The notes beneath the pieces were generated by a model. The model had not been told where the DNA came from. It did no database searches and saw only the letters and a program-made list of their open reading frames with translations. 64,000 nt of DNA from Bursaphelenchus xylophilus (lineage: Eukaryota > Nematoda > Chromadorea > Rhabditida > Aphelenchoididae): the NCBI GenBank assembly GCA_904066235.2, contig CAJFCV020000001.1, positions 3,038,001-3,102,000 of the forward strand, given 5' to 3'. Positions 22,725 through 32,324 of this stretch are shown here, one piece after another. Every line of letters starts with the position of its first letter. The stretch's first letter is position 1. The translations under genes were made by a program, and so were the position numbers.

Positions 22725-22875
22725 CAGTGGGCCGGCCCGGGCCGGGCCGAACCAAACTCAACACGGGCCGGGCCGGGCCGACGGAAAATTTGAAACGGGC
22801 CGGGCCGGCCGGAACCCTTCAGGCCGACGGGTCGGGCCGAGATTTTCGGCCCGGGCCGGCCGACGAGCCATGTCT
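22725..22875. repeat. GGCCCGG-array fragment related to hAT-N3
   Basis: Arrays of GGGCCGGGCC with a right end GAGCCATGTCTA resembling that of 6433-6797 (GAGCCATGCCTA). The left end does not match, so it is truncated. Confidence 0.55.
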
Positions 22876-22993
22876 AGCTCTGTGCAATAGGCTTTTTTCG
22901 GCTGCCGCTTATATACACCTTGACTTTGTCTGCGCAGCCCAAAGCATTTCAGCGACTTTACGAACGGACTAGTATCAGTGTATAACTGTATTA

Positions 22994-23274
22994 TGTCACG
23001 ATTCCGTGAAGAATTCTCAGGAATTAGCATAAATACGAATATTTTGATATAAATGTAATGGATCGACCGCTTTTCGGTCACTTTTTCCGGCGAATAAATA
23101 TTTGTGTGATCATTTTTGGAAAGTTTCCTTGGTACGAAGAGCGGTGGAGGAAATTACTTGAAGTCAACACGTGAGTTCACCTTTTTTCTTGCTGGGTTTG
23201 AGTCTCCGCGTTAGGTAGGAGCAACTAGTGTAGCGGGCGAGTCAGGCAGGACTACTCATACTCAAGTTGTGACA
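22994..23274 (+). repeat. 5' LTR of the BEL/Pao element
   Basis: 281 bp, TG...CA boundaries (TGTCACG to TTGTGACA), with a polyadenylation-type AATAAA about 95 bp in. The sequence following the LTR begins TGG, as a tRNA primer-binding site normally does. Confidence 0.95.
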
Positions 23275-26200
23275 TGGCGACCACCACCCGAAACCTCTCG
23301 TCTTCACCCCAGCTCGCCTCTCGACTAGTTGATCTGTCCGTAGCTGATAGCCGGAGCGTCTCTCCCCCAATTTCTCCTGTTGTTCGTAATTCCACTCAAA
23401 TTAGACGGAATATTACGACCAGGCTCAATCAGTTGATTCGAGATTTCCCCTCTCTTGTTTCTATCCTTGAATTGATTAGTGCACTCGAGACCCCCCGTGA
23501 TGACTTCGTCGATCCCAATGTTTCGGAATATTCAGATTTTCCTAGAGATTTGGAGTATTTCCAAGATCGCATTGATATAATTGATCAGCAATTGATCAAG
23601 TGGGACGAAATTATTGAAGAATTGTCATTGGTTGATATTGAGGCTTCTGTACTCGAGGAGGGCATCAAAAGAAAATATTTCGAGGATCATCAATTGGACA
23701 CTAACTTGGGAAAGTTTCGTCATCTTTGTCGATCTGGTTTATTGCATTCTAGGAGACTCAAGTTAGTAATTCCTGAGCAAAGATCTAGTAGCCTCACCAC
23801 TTGTATTTCCCCGACTTCTCGTCGTCAGTCCCCGGTCATGCACCGTGCATTCACTCCAGACCAGCAATTTCCTCCCGATGAGCTTCCTGAACCACAATTT
23901 CCTCGTCAGAGTGCATTCCGATCAACTCGTGATCCCCAGGTACAGAATGAGCCATCGTTTCACCCCGTGCAGAACTCGGCCTTGAACAGTTTTTTGAATA
24001 GACCATATCCTATTCGTCCTTCCCCTCCAGAGCAACCATGGAATCCCAAAATGGTCAAACTCCCCAAATTCGATGAGATTCCAAAATTCGATGGCGGATT
24101 GACCAGTTTTAAACCATTTTGGGACTATTTTGAACCCCGTATTCATGCAGTCGAGGCGCCAGCGTATGAGAAGATGATCAGACTCCAGCATGCCCTCAAA
24201 GACGGAGCTGCAGCCTATATCGTTGATAATAGGGAAAGAACTCGTGAGGATTACGAATCGGTCATCACAATCCTTACGACGCGTTATTTGAATCGGTCCA
24301 AAATTGAAGATTTTCTTGAGTTTGAGTTGTTAGCTATTCCTTCTCCCACCCATAACAGCTCTCGTTCTCTTCTCGAATTTGCAGATAGGATTGATACCTT
24401 CAGATCTCGGTTCAAGCATAACAACAGCGAAATCCCTCGGACTATAGTTAAGAAATTATTTTTGAAACTTGATACGAAGACTAGAGAGCATGCTACTTTG
24501 AGAAGCTCTGTGAAAGGATATGATCTTCATAATATCAATGATTTCCTCACGTTTCTATATGAATTAGCATTGGAAATGGAACAGTGGCAGCTTTCCTCTG
24601 ATAATGTGTCCCAAAAGCCCCAGGTTCCTAATCATCCCGTTTCACGTCCAAAAGGTGATATTGTCAGACCTCCGCGCATTGAAAGACCTCCTGCTTCGAA
24701 TGTTGTCCTCAGTTGTCCATTTTGTTCAGAGACTCACAAAGCTTCGGAATGTCCCAAGTTCAAATCGTATTCGGAAAGAATTGAGTCGTTGAAGTCACAA
24801 AGACGGTGTTATCGTTGTTTCAGTCCCGATCATATGATCACTAGGTGTCATCGAACTTTTATTTGTGGGAAATGTCGTAGAAATCATCAAACCTTTATGT
24901 GTTCCCCTCCGAAAGGATCCTCCAATTCCACTCCGTTAGGTAACATTGATAGTGGAGTAGAACCGTCTTCGCCAGCGTTGGTTTTTGCTATTACAAACAA
25001 TGGCCAGTTTGATTGTCAGGGTGAAACTCAGGACACCACAAGCCAACTCCCCGTGAAGTATTGTTGTTTTTCAGCTAACGCTGAGATACCTCAGAGCAAG
25101 GTTGCTCCCCACCCGGTTCATGTTTTCATTGATTGCGGGTCAGATTTGAATTTGATTAAAAAATCGACCGCTCTTTTGTTGAATCCACGTTTGAAATTGA
25201 ATGGAAATTTGAATATTGGCACATTGAATGGGTCTATTGGATCCAAGACCTCTCGCTTGACAGTATTGTTTACTCCCGGTGCTCAGGATTCCAGTAATCT
25301 TCCCCCGATTCCTTCAAAGCCCGTCGAAATTGTTCTAAATGTCGTTGATGACAAATTTTTCGATAAATTGAAAGGTCCAAAGTTCTCGAAGTCGGTTGAC
25401 ACATTGTTGGGTGTGCAAGCGATGACGAAATTGAACATGACTGTCACAGATTCCAGAAGTCCCTCCGGCTATACGCTTGTGAAATCGTCCTTAGGGTACT
25501 TCGAAGCCGGTGCTCCCCTATCATACGAGCCCGTGCACCCCAGTCATACTCTTCAGGCTCACGTCTTATTCCTTCAAAATCAGAGCCGTCCGGACCCTTT
25601 TGAATCCATCCAGGACTTTGATCTAGTCCGTTATAGTAATTGGACAGATAGCATGGGTATCACCAAGGAAGATAGTTTATCGAAAAGAGAATCAGATCTC
25701 AAAACTCTCGAATTTGTGCTCAAGAATACGACTCAGGATCCTCAAACTGGTCGGTATTCGGTTCCTTTGCCGTTCAAACATGAGAAAACCCCTCTAGTTC
25801 TCCCGGATTATAAGAAATGTAGGGCTCGGTTATCAGGCATCATTAGACAGCTTCAGAAAGATCCCAAATTGCTTGCTCATTATCATAAGAATTTTGTGGA
25901 TCAGGAATCTAACGGTATCATTGAGAAATGTTCGGTTTTCGAGTACACGAAGGGTAAGACTAGATATATTCCCCATCTCCCTGTAGCTCGACCGGATCAT
26001 CCTACCACCCCGGTTCGTAATGTATTTGATGCTTCTTCTAAGGATGAAAGCGACCAGTCCCTGAATTCTATGTTGAATCAAGGTCTCACTCTTCTCCCGG
26101 ATTTACCATCCACGATTTTGTCAGTCCGAAAAAGCAAATATCTAGCTATAGCGGACCTTGAAAAAGCATTTTTGATGCTAGATATTCATCCTGAATACCG

Positions 26201-28970
26201 TGACTATGTTCGTTTCTTGTGGGTTAAAGATCCATCTCGTCCTCCAACTCAAGATAACCTCCAAGCCTACAGATTTCGAAGGGTTACATTTGGGTTAGTT
26301 TGTTCTCCAGCTTTGTTAGGTGCTGTCCTCCATCATCATATCTTGAAAAATTCGGACATTCTCGGTCAAGAAATGACGGAGTCCATCTTGAAAACGCTGT
26401 ATGTTGATAATATGTTCATCCAAGCAGATAATCCTGACCTCGTATCAGACACATGCCAAAAATTGAAAAAGATTTTTTCGGACAGTGCAATGAATTTGCG
26501 AGAATTTGCGTCGAATATTCCTGACTTCGTTGACAGTTTCCCTCCTCACGATTTGGCCTCAGGCGTCCTTCAAAAAATCCTGGGTATGGGTTGGAATACG
26601 TTAACCGATCAGTTATCGTTAACTCCAAAAGAACCAAAGAAACTTGAGATAAAGTGTGATCCTTTGCAGTTTCAAATGAGAAATTACGACCCCAATGGGT
26701 TGATTTCGCCAGCTATTTTGCCGATTAAGAGAATTAATCAGGAGCTGAGCCAAATTCCCAATGGGTGGAAATCAGAATTGTCAGAAGAAATAAAACTTCG
26801 CCTACAAACGATTGTAGACGGTTGGTCGGTCGAAAAAATTTTGGTTGATAGGTATTTTGGGCCCCCTCCGTACTCTTTGCATGCCTTCTCGGATGCTTGT
26901 TCTTATGGTATCGGTGCGTGTATTTATATTTCCTCCGTTGATCAGTCTTTCCCCCCGGCATTGGTATATGCTAAGGCTAATGTTAAGCCCTCTAACATAA
27001 CTCAGTCAATACCCAACCTCGAGCTTTTGTCCACAGAAACGGCTGTATTACTCATGTCGAACGTCTCCAAAACCTTGTATCCCCATGTTGAAAAACATTT
27101 TGTTTGGTCTGACTCTGAAATCGCACTCAAGAAAATTGAAAATCGAGATAATCGTGAACGGTTTGTGGCCAACCGTATCAAATCCATCTATTCACATGTT
27201 CCCGATGGTACCATTTTTCGTCATGTTCCTGGTGAACAAAACCCAGCTGATGTAGCTAGTCGTGGGGTACCTCTAAATGAGCTCAGAACTCTTGACATTT
27301 GGTGGCATGGTCCTAGTTTTCTAAGAGATGAAGCTTACAAGCCGTCGATGGCATTTGTCCTCAAGAATAGTGGAGCCACTGTCGACTATGAAGCAGATTG
27401 TTTCCACGTTTCCGAAGAAGTATCAGAGACTCAGTCCCTGTGGCAACTGTTTTTCAGTCAATTCCCCCAAGGTTGCATCGAAGATTTTTGCAAATCACAT
27501 GAATTTTTTGTCACTTTGAGTTCCGAATTGAATCAGTTGAACGGCTGGCTTGAAAAAGCAATCCGTCTCGAGCAAGAGCGCAGTCCTCCTTCAAGTAGTC
27601 AGATAAAAAATTGGAGATTGAGAAAAGATTCGCTTAATCTATGGCATATTGACGGTCGGATCGTGAACTCTAACTTCGGATTCCGGAGAAAGAATCCTTA
27701 TTTCATAAGTCAGAAGTCGTCGTTGATCCCCTTGGTTATCAGAAAATTGCATGAATGTCATGGGCATATGAACTCTTCGTCTACATTACAAATTCTCCGT
27801 GAATATTTTTGGTTTCCGCAGTCTAGAAAGATTATCACCTCGTTGATTATCAAAGCTTGTCCTAATTGTGCTCTCGATAGGAAGACTTTTACTCCCCCAT
27901 GCTATCTCCCAAAATTACCGGAAACACGAACCCAGTTTGACTTCGTTTTCCAAGATGTTGGAGTTGATCTCATAGGACCGATTGCTACACAAGAAGGGCC
28001 AATTCACATCATTCTGTGGACTTGTTTGACATCCCGTGGAGTTTTTTTGGACACGTTGTATCCAGCTTCGGCCAAAAGTTTCCTTAATTGTCTTGATAAG
28101 TTGAAAGCAATATATGGCCTTCCCAGTTCTATCCTTAGTGACCACGCATCCTACTTTGAGTTAGCAAGGAAAGCTATCATGATTGCTCAAAATGAAGGTT
28201 TGGTGGTTGAGGAATTTTGTCAAAACCAGAAAATTCGGTGGAATTTTACGGTTTCTAGAGCTCCGTGGCAAGGAGGTGCCTATGAAAGATTGGTTGCTCT
28301 CGTGAAACAACTTTTGACTAAAAAGTTTATCATATCTCGGCTGAAAGCGAAGAGTGAATTAAAAACGGCTCTTCCTCATATTGCTACCGTTATTAATTGT
28401 CGACCTCTTACCATAGTCAATTCGAAATCCCCGATAATCTTAACCCCAATGAATATGTTGTGTCCTCTACGCCAACCGTTGTCGCTTCCAAGATTTGAGT
28501 TAGACGAAGTGTACACACCTAGTCCCCATGATTCCCCTGAAACTTTGGCTCAGACCTTCGCTAAAACTCAGAACTTTGTCGCCAAAGTGAAAGCTGTATG
28601 GAATGACATGTATCTCGAAACGTTGATAACGCAGAAATCCAAAAACTCCGTCGTGGCTCCTCCAGAATTCGTTAAAGGGGATCTTGTAGTCTTCTCGTCC
28701 GATAAGCCACACGGCCCAAAATACGAGATTGCCAGGGTAGACAGAGTGAGGAGCAAAGATCAAGTGCCAGTAGAAGTGGTGTTGGAAACCGATGCCAAGA
28801 AGACCGTCTCCCGTCACCCCAGATCAGTCAAGATGTTGTTCCCGGTTAAGAAGCTCAGCCAGAAGGAGACCAAAGATGTGGCGCGCCCCCCGGAGACACC
28901 ATCAAGTGGAAGCAACACTCCAGGCCCGGAGTGTCACGATTCCGTGAAGAATTCTCAGGAATTAGCATAA
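23274..28970 (+). CDS. BEL/Pao gag-pol polyprotein (1898 aa)
   Basis: A single frame in BEL/Pao order. A gag region of the DUF1759 type lies around residues 255-430. Three zinc knuckles follow at about 481-545 (CX2CX3HX4C, CX2CX4HX4C, CX2CX3HX4C). The aspartic protease has active-site triplet region DCGS at 620, where DSGA-like is usual. Reverse transcriptase carries YVDN at 1043-1046. RNase H starts with the acidic Asp near 1207 and has HVPGEQNPAD downstream. Integrase has a His/Cys zinc finger at about 1490-1530 and acidic triad D1565, D1623, E1671, then the C-terminal domain typical of BEL integrases (about 1780-1850). The ATG uses the last base of the 5' LTR and the stop lies 37 nt inside the 3' LTR. 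No env, no frameshift and no internal stop. The products would package and reverse-transcribe the element's RNA and integrate the DNA copy. Confidence 0.95.
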   Translation: MATTTRNLSSSPQLASRLVDLSVADSRSVSPPISPVVRNSTQIRRNITTRLNQLIRDFPSLVSILELISALETPRDDFVDPNVSEYSDFPRDLEYFQDRIDIIDQQLIKWDEIIEELSLVDIEASVLEEGIKRKYFEDHQLDTNLGKFRHLCRSGLLHSRRLKLVIPEQRSSSLTTCISPTSRRQSPVMHRAFTPDQQFPPDELPEPQFPRQSAFRSTRDPQVQNEPSFHPVQNSALNSFLNRPYPIRPSPPEQPWNPKMVKLPKFDEIPKFDGGLTSFKPFWDYFEPRIHAVEAPAYEKMIRLQHALKDGAAAYIVDNRERTREDYESVITILTTRYLNRSKIEDFLEFELLAIPSPTHNSSRSLLEFADRIDTFRSRFKHNNSEIPRTIVKKLFLKLDTKTREHATLRSSVKGYDLHNINDFLTFLYELALEMEQWQLSSDNVSQKPQVPNHPVSRPKGDIVRPPRIERPPASNVVLSCPFCSETHKASECPKFKSYSERIESLKSQRRCYRCFSPDHMITRCHRTFICGKCRRNHQTFMCSPPKGSSNSTPLGNIDSGVEPSSPALVFAITNNGQFDCQGETQDTTSQLPVKYCCFSANAEIPQSKVAPHPVHVFIDCGSDLNLIKKSTALLLNPRLKLNGNLNIGTLNGSIGSKTSRLTVLFTPGAQDSSNLPPIPSKPVEIVLNVVDDKFFDKLKGPKFSKSVDTLLGVQAMTKLNMTVTDSRSPSGYTLVKSSLGYFEAGAPLSYEPVHPSHTLQAHVLFLQNQSRPDPFESIQDFDLVRYSNWTDSMGITKEDSLSKRESDLKTLEFVLKNTTQDPQTGRYSVPLPFKHEKTPLVLPDYKKCRARLSGIIRQLQKDPKLLAHYHKNFVDQESNGIIEKCSVFEYTKGKTRYIPHLPVARPDHPTTPVRNVFDASSKDESDQSLNSMLNQGLTLLPDLPSTILSVRKSKYLAIADLEKAFLMLDIHPEYRDYVRFLWVKDPSRPPTQDNLQAYRFRRVTFGLVCSPALLGAVLHHHILKNSDILGQEMTESILKTLYVDNMFIQADNPDLVSDTCQKLKKIFSDSAMNLREFASNIPDFVDSFPPHDLASGVLQKILGMGWNTLTDQLSLTPKEPKKLEIKCDPLQFQMRNYDPNGLISPAILPIKRINQELSQIPNGWKSELSEEIKLRLQTIVDGWSVEKILVDRYFGPPPYSLHAFSDACSYGIGACIYISSVDQSFPPALVYAKANVKPSNITQSIPNLELLSTETAVLLMSNVSKTLYPHVEKHFVWSDSEIALKKIENRDNRERFVANRIKSIYSHVPDGTIFRHVPGEQNPADVASRGVPLNELRTLDIWWHGPSFLRDEAYKPSMAFVLKNSGATVDYEADCFHVSEEVSETQSLWQLFFSQFPQGCIEDFCKSHEFFVTLSSELNQLNGWLEKAIRLEQERSPPSSSQIKNWRLRKDSLNLWHIDGRIVNSNFGFRRKNPYFISQKSSLIPLVIRKLHECHGHMNSSSTLQILREYFWFPQSRKIITSLIIKACPNCALDRKTFTPPCYLPKLPETRTQFDFVFQDVGVDLIGPIATQEGPIHIILWTCLTSRGVFLDTLYPASAKSFLNCLDKLKAIYGLPSSILSDHASYFELARKAIMIAQNEGLVVEEFCQNQKIRWNFTVSRAPWQGGAYERLVALVKQLLTKKFIISRLKAKSELKTALPHIATVINCRPLTIVNSKSPIILTPMNMLCPLRQPLSLPRFELDEVYTPSPHDSPETLAQTFAKTQNFVAKVKAVWNDMYLETLITQKSKNSVVAPPEFVKGDLVVFSSDKPHGPKYEIARVDRVRSKDQVPVEVVLETDAKKTVSRHPRSVKMLFPVKKLSQKETKDVARPPETPSSGSNTPGPECHDSVKNSQELA
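23275..23294 (+). other. Candidate primer-binding site
   Basis: TGGCGACCACCACCC directly after the LTR. The first 8 bases would pair with a tRNA ending GGTCGCCA, as many arginine tRNAs do. The remaining bases cannot be checked without the host tRNA set. It overlaps the first codons of the polyprotein frame. Confidence 0.5.
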
Positions 28971-29212
28971 ATACGAATATTTTGATATAAATGTAATGGA
29001 TCGACCGCTTTTCGGTCACTTTTTCCGGCGAATAAATATTTGTGTGATCATTTTTGGAAAGTTTCCTTGGTACGAAGAGCGGTGGAGGAAATTACTTGAA
29101 GTCAACACGTGAGTTCACCTTTTTTCTTGCTGGGTTTGAGTCTCCGCGTTAGGTAGGAGCAACTAGTGTAGCGGGCGAGTCAGGCAGGACTACTCATACT
29201 CAAGTTGTGACA
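28932..29212 (+). repeat. 3' LTR of the BEL/Pao element
   Basis: 281 bp, no difference from the 5' LTR seen by eye. It contains the last 13 codons of the polyprotein including its stop. Confidence 0.95.
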
Positions 29213-29929
29213 ATTAATAAGATATACTATACAGTAGCCAAAAAAATCCATGGTGGAAAGGGTTAAGCCTCATAAATCTTCTCGACTTTATGACTTCCAG
29301 AAAAATGTCTTTGCTTTTTGTGCAGTCAAAGTTTCAAAGTACACTTCTTATTTATCTTTCACTCCGACACACAAACTTTTTCGTAGCCCATACCTTAACA
29401 TAGTATAAATTGAACAATTTAAAGATTCTCTTCATTACATTTCCTTACATAAATAGTTTCCACTCCCTCTCCCGTTGAACGCAATTAGAATTAGCGCAAA
29501 GATTTTTGGGATTCTTTGACTTTTTCGACCTTGAAGCGCTGGCTAACCGCGCGCCGATCGAACGACCCTCTTTTTTTCGTCTTTTCCGATAATATTCTTT
29601 CTTTTGTAGTGGGAAAAGTTTTTTGGATGTGATCTCGTGATGTTGCTGGTTCAATTTTACCTCGGATTTTATGTACAAACTGCACTACTGTAAAATATAC
29701 TGCTTTTATTTCAGTTAGAAAGCGGGGGTTGGGAACTTGCTGGAAGGAAATTGTAAAGAGAAAAAGGATGAGCGACAAGTATAAGAAACGACAAAATGGT
29801 AAGTTCCTTCTGGAAAATCATGTAGGGGTCTGCAAAAAGTTTCTGTTACTGCAGATTCATTTTTAGAAAAATTTTCAAGAAAATGTTGTTTTCGTTTTTG
29901 ATGAAAATTGGCATGAATTTTTGGTGGGA
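29213..29929. other. Intergenic stretch with one exon-like segment
   Basis: 29,715-29,798 is bounded by a good acceptor (TTTTATTTCAG) and donor (GTAAGTT) and holds an ATG at 29,768 opening a short basic frame. I found no partner exon, so I do not call a gene. Confidence 0.35.
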
Positions 29930-30250
29930 CACAGATTTTCTTTAAATTTTGCACAGATTTTACGCATAGGCCACGTTTCAATTCCTGAAAGTTTGAGCTC
30001 TCGCTTTGCAGACTCCGCGGAAATATTCAACAATTTTTGTGGCCGAGAGAGTACACTAAGCGCGGAGAGCGCTCAGAGAGAAAAATTCTGAAGTAATTTC
30101 TTTGCCAGTTTCGTGCAAAAAAAACTTCTTGTGGAAATATTACCCTTTACGGTAGGAAGGGACAAGAAAATTTTTAATGCAAAAATTCAGCAAAAAGTGT
30201 CGCGGGAAATTCAGAGGTTTCATTTGCGAATCCCCACAATTTTTTTTTCT
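29930..30250 (+). repeat. Rep-C copy, ends lost
   Basis: CACAGATTTTCTTTAAATT, then GAGCTCTCGCTTTGCAG and GGCCGAGAGAGTACAC. This is the left two thirds of the family without its terminus. Confidence 0.6.
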
Positions 30251-30333
30251 GTTGGCGAGGTCCTTCGCCAAGAAATGTCTACATTTAATAGAAATGCGAT
30301 TTGTTGTCCAAAGTTGCATTTTGAACTACTAGC

Positions 30334-30498
30334 ATTTTCATAAAGTGCGTGGACTTTTCGTCGTGAGCCGCACTGTGCAAGAAAAATGTCATTTTCACAG
30401 TGTCTTTCGACTTTTCAAACAAAATCTCTGCGATGCAACCTTTTTTCCATTGCGCAGCCGCGAACTTTGCTCCCGCGATAGACAATAAAGTCTACGCA
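30334..30498. repeat. GCAC-palindrome element 4, broken by a foldback insertion
   Basis: Starts TTTTCATAAAGTGCGTGGAC and contains GCACTGTGCA. The matching right end is interrupted at GTCTACGCA and resumes as CTTTACGAAAG at 31,043, on the far side of the foldback at 30,499-31,040. Confidence 0.65.
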
Positions 30499-31040
30499 CA
30501 GGGTGGTTCAGCTAAGTTCGCGGATGTAAAATGCTTATAACTTTTTATAGGATTGTTCAATTTTTATGAGCAATAGCTCATTTTATTCCTTAGTAGTTGC
30601 CATTTTGTTTAAAAAAAATATCATTAAAAATGATCAGTCCTGCGTCGAGTTATGACCCTTCAAAGTCAAACATGCTTTTTCACGTAAATTTTAAAAAAAT
30701 TTACGGATTTTTTCGGATTTTCGGATTTTTTTTGATTCCATCGTATTCTACGCAAAATTCTATGACTTCTGAAGCCCACTTACAATTTACAATTATCGAC
30801 CGGTCGAAAGTTATAAGCGATTTTCGAGATTTTTCGGAAATTTTCAGATTGAAGCGTGAAAAGGCAAGTTTGACTTTGAAGGGTCATAACTCGACGTAGG
30901 ATTGATCATTTTTAATGATCTTTTTTTTAAACAAAATGGTAACTACTAAGGAATAAAATGAGCTATTGCTCATAAAAATTGAACAATCCTATAAAAAGTT
31001 ATAAGCATTTTACATCCGCGAACTTAGCTGAACCACCCTG
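30499..31040. mobile_element. Foldback element with about 185-bp arms
   Basis: The ends CAGGGTGGTTCAGCTAAG and CTTAGCTGAACCACCCTG begin near-perfect inverted arms of about 185 bp (30,499-30,686 and 30,854-31,040) around a 167-bp centre. CA at the left and TA at the right fit a TA duplication with one change. It is non-coding and inserted in a GCAC element. Confidence 0.85.
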
Positions 31041-31060
31041 TACTTTACGAAAGTGCTATT

Positions 31061-31125
31061 CTCAGTATGACTGGAAAATAATGACCGCAATATCGCCGCG
31101 CCAATAGCGTCGCTGAACGAAAGTG
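31061..31125. mobile_element. MITE-T copy 19 (type a), left fragment
   Basis: TCTCAGTATGACTGGAAAAT then GACCGCAATATCGCCGCG; the rest is missing. Confidence 0.6.
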
Positions 31126-31559
31126 CTAGCATTTTTGATCACCATCATCCATAAGAAATCCAAAATTCACTTCTATTTTCCCTTCCTTGCTAAATCGAGC
31201 CGCTCTCACTTCTCACTGCCGCTCTCCCTCTCTGCCCCCCAAAAACAAAAAAAAAAAAACACGCAAAAAATTATGTTTCGAAGACTTTCGAATTTCGAAG
31301 GCTTTTGCAAAAAAAGCAAAACATTTTTTTTTTCTTTTTTCGGGAGCCTGTTTGATCCAGTTCTTTATCTTCCAATCCGAAAATGCACGTATTTCGTTTC
31401 TGCCGTTGGGTGTTTAGAAATAAAAGGCATTTCCAAGCGGATGATCGCTTGTTTTTCTCTGTTGTAGTAATTTTTTGGTTGTTTTTGTGGGAAAAATTGG
31501 AAAAGTTGGGAGGTTTGGAATTTTTTGCGATTTTTTAAAGTTTTTTGATGAGAAACGCG

Positions 31560-32175
31560 GGATCTTTGAGTGGGAATTTGGGGTAAAATACGGTAATTGA
31601 TCGATTTTTGTTGCTGGAACAGTCATCAGGAAGGTGAAAAATTTGACATTTTCTACGAAAAATCGATTTTTTTGCGATTTTTTGAATTTTTGTCTGATTT
31701 TTTGTTTTTCAAATTTTTTATCGTGTAAAATAAGGTAAAATACGATGTGTAATTGATTTCTGCGGCTAGAAATGTAAACAGAAGCATAAAGAATGTGATA
31801 TTTTAGACGAAAATCCGGTATTTTCAAGATTTTTTAGAGATTTTTGCTGATTTTTCTCGTTTTTTCAAAATTTTTCATATAAAACAGAGTAAATAAAATG
31901 CGATGAACAATTAATTGCTGTTGCTAGACAAATAAGGAACAAAACGAAAAATTTTGATATATTTTTTTCCGAGATTCTTTGACATTTTTTATGATTTTTC
32001 TCAATTTTTCAAATTTTTTCGTACAAAACAAGGTAAAATACGACGACTAGTTGATTTCTTCTGTTAGAAAAGTAATCAGGAAGATGAAAAATTTGATATT
32101 TTTAACGAAAACGTTTTTTGATATTTTTTTTCCTAAAATTTTTCATATAAAATAAGGTAAAATACGCCGTTTGCA
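31560..32175. repeat. Tandem repeat, period about 150 bp, upstream of the SDR gene
   Basis: The anchor GTAAAATACG recurs at 31,583, 31,735, 31,889 (degenerate), 32,033 and 32,157, giving spacings of 152, 154, 144 and 124 bp. Between anchors each unit repeats a TTGATTTCTG...GTTAGAAA...AAAATTTGATATTTT order. It ends about 150 bp before the SDR start codon. Confidence 0.7.
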
Positions 32176-32324
32176 ACCTTTGCAGCTTCATCCCCCACTT
32201 GTTCTCTCTTTATCACCACAGATCGCAACATTTTGCGATAAAAATTTTTTATTAAAAAAAACAATTTTTTCTCTACTTTTATCACCTTTTCTCCCAAAAA
32301 GTCGGATTTTCAGAGTTTTATCGG

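Larger units (their letters stand above)
22994..29212 (+). mobile_element. Complete BEL/Pao LTR retrotransposon
   Basis: 6219 bp bounded by two 281-bp LTRs (22,994-23,274 and 28,932-29,212) that start TGTCACG, end GTGACA and are identical by eye. A 4-bp target duplication ATTA flanks it. One uninterrupted gag-pol frame fills the inside. Identical LTRs and an open frame mean insertion was recent on an evolutionary scale. There is no envelope-like frame. Confidence 0.95.

Noticed and set aside
29715..29798. Possible first exon with ATG at 29,768
   Set aside because: Good splice borders but no downstream exon in frame could be found; noted only.
30285..31100. Possible CRISPR-like or operon structures
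   Set aside because: The repeats are eukaryotic foldbacks; there are no regularly spaced direct repeats with unique spacers anywhere in the window.
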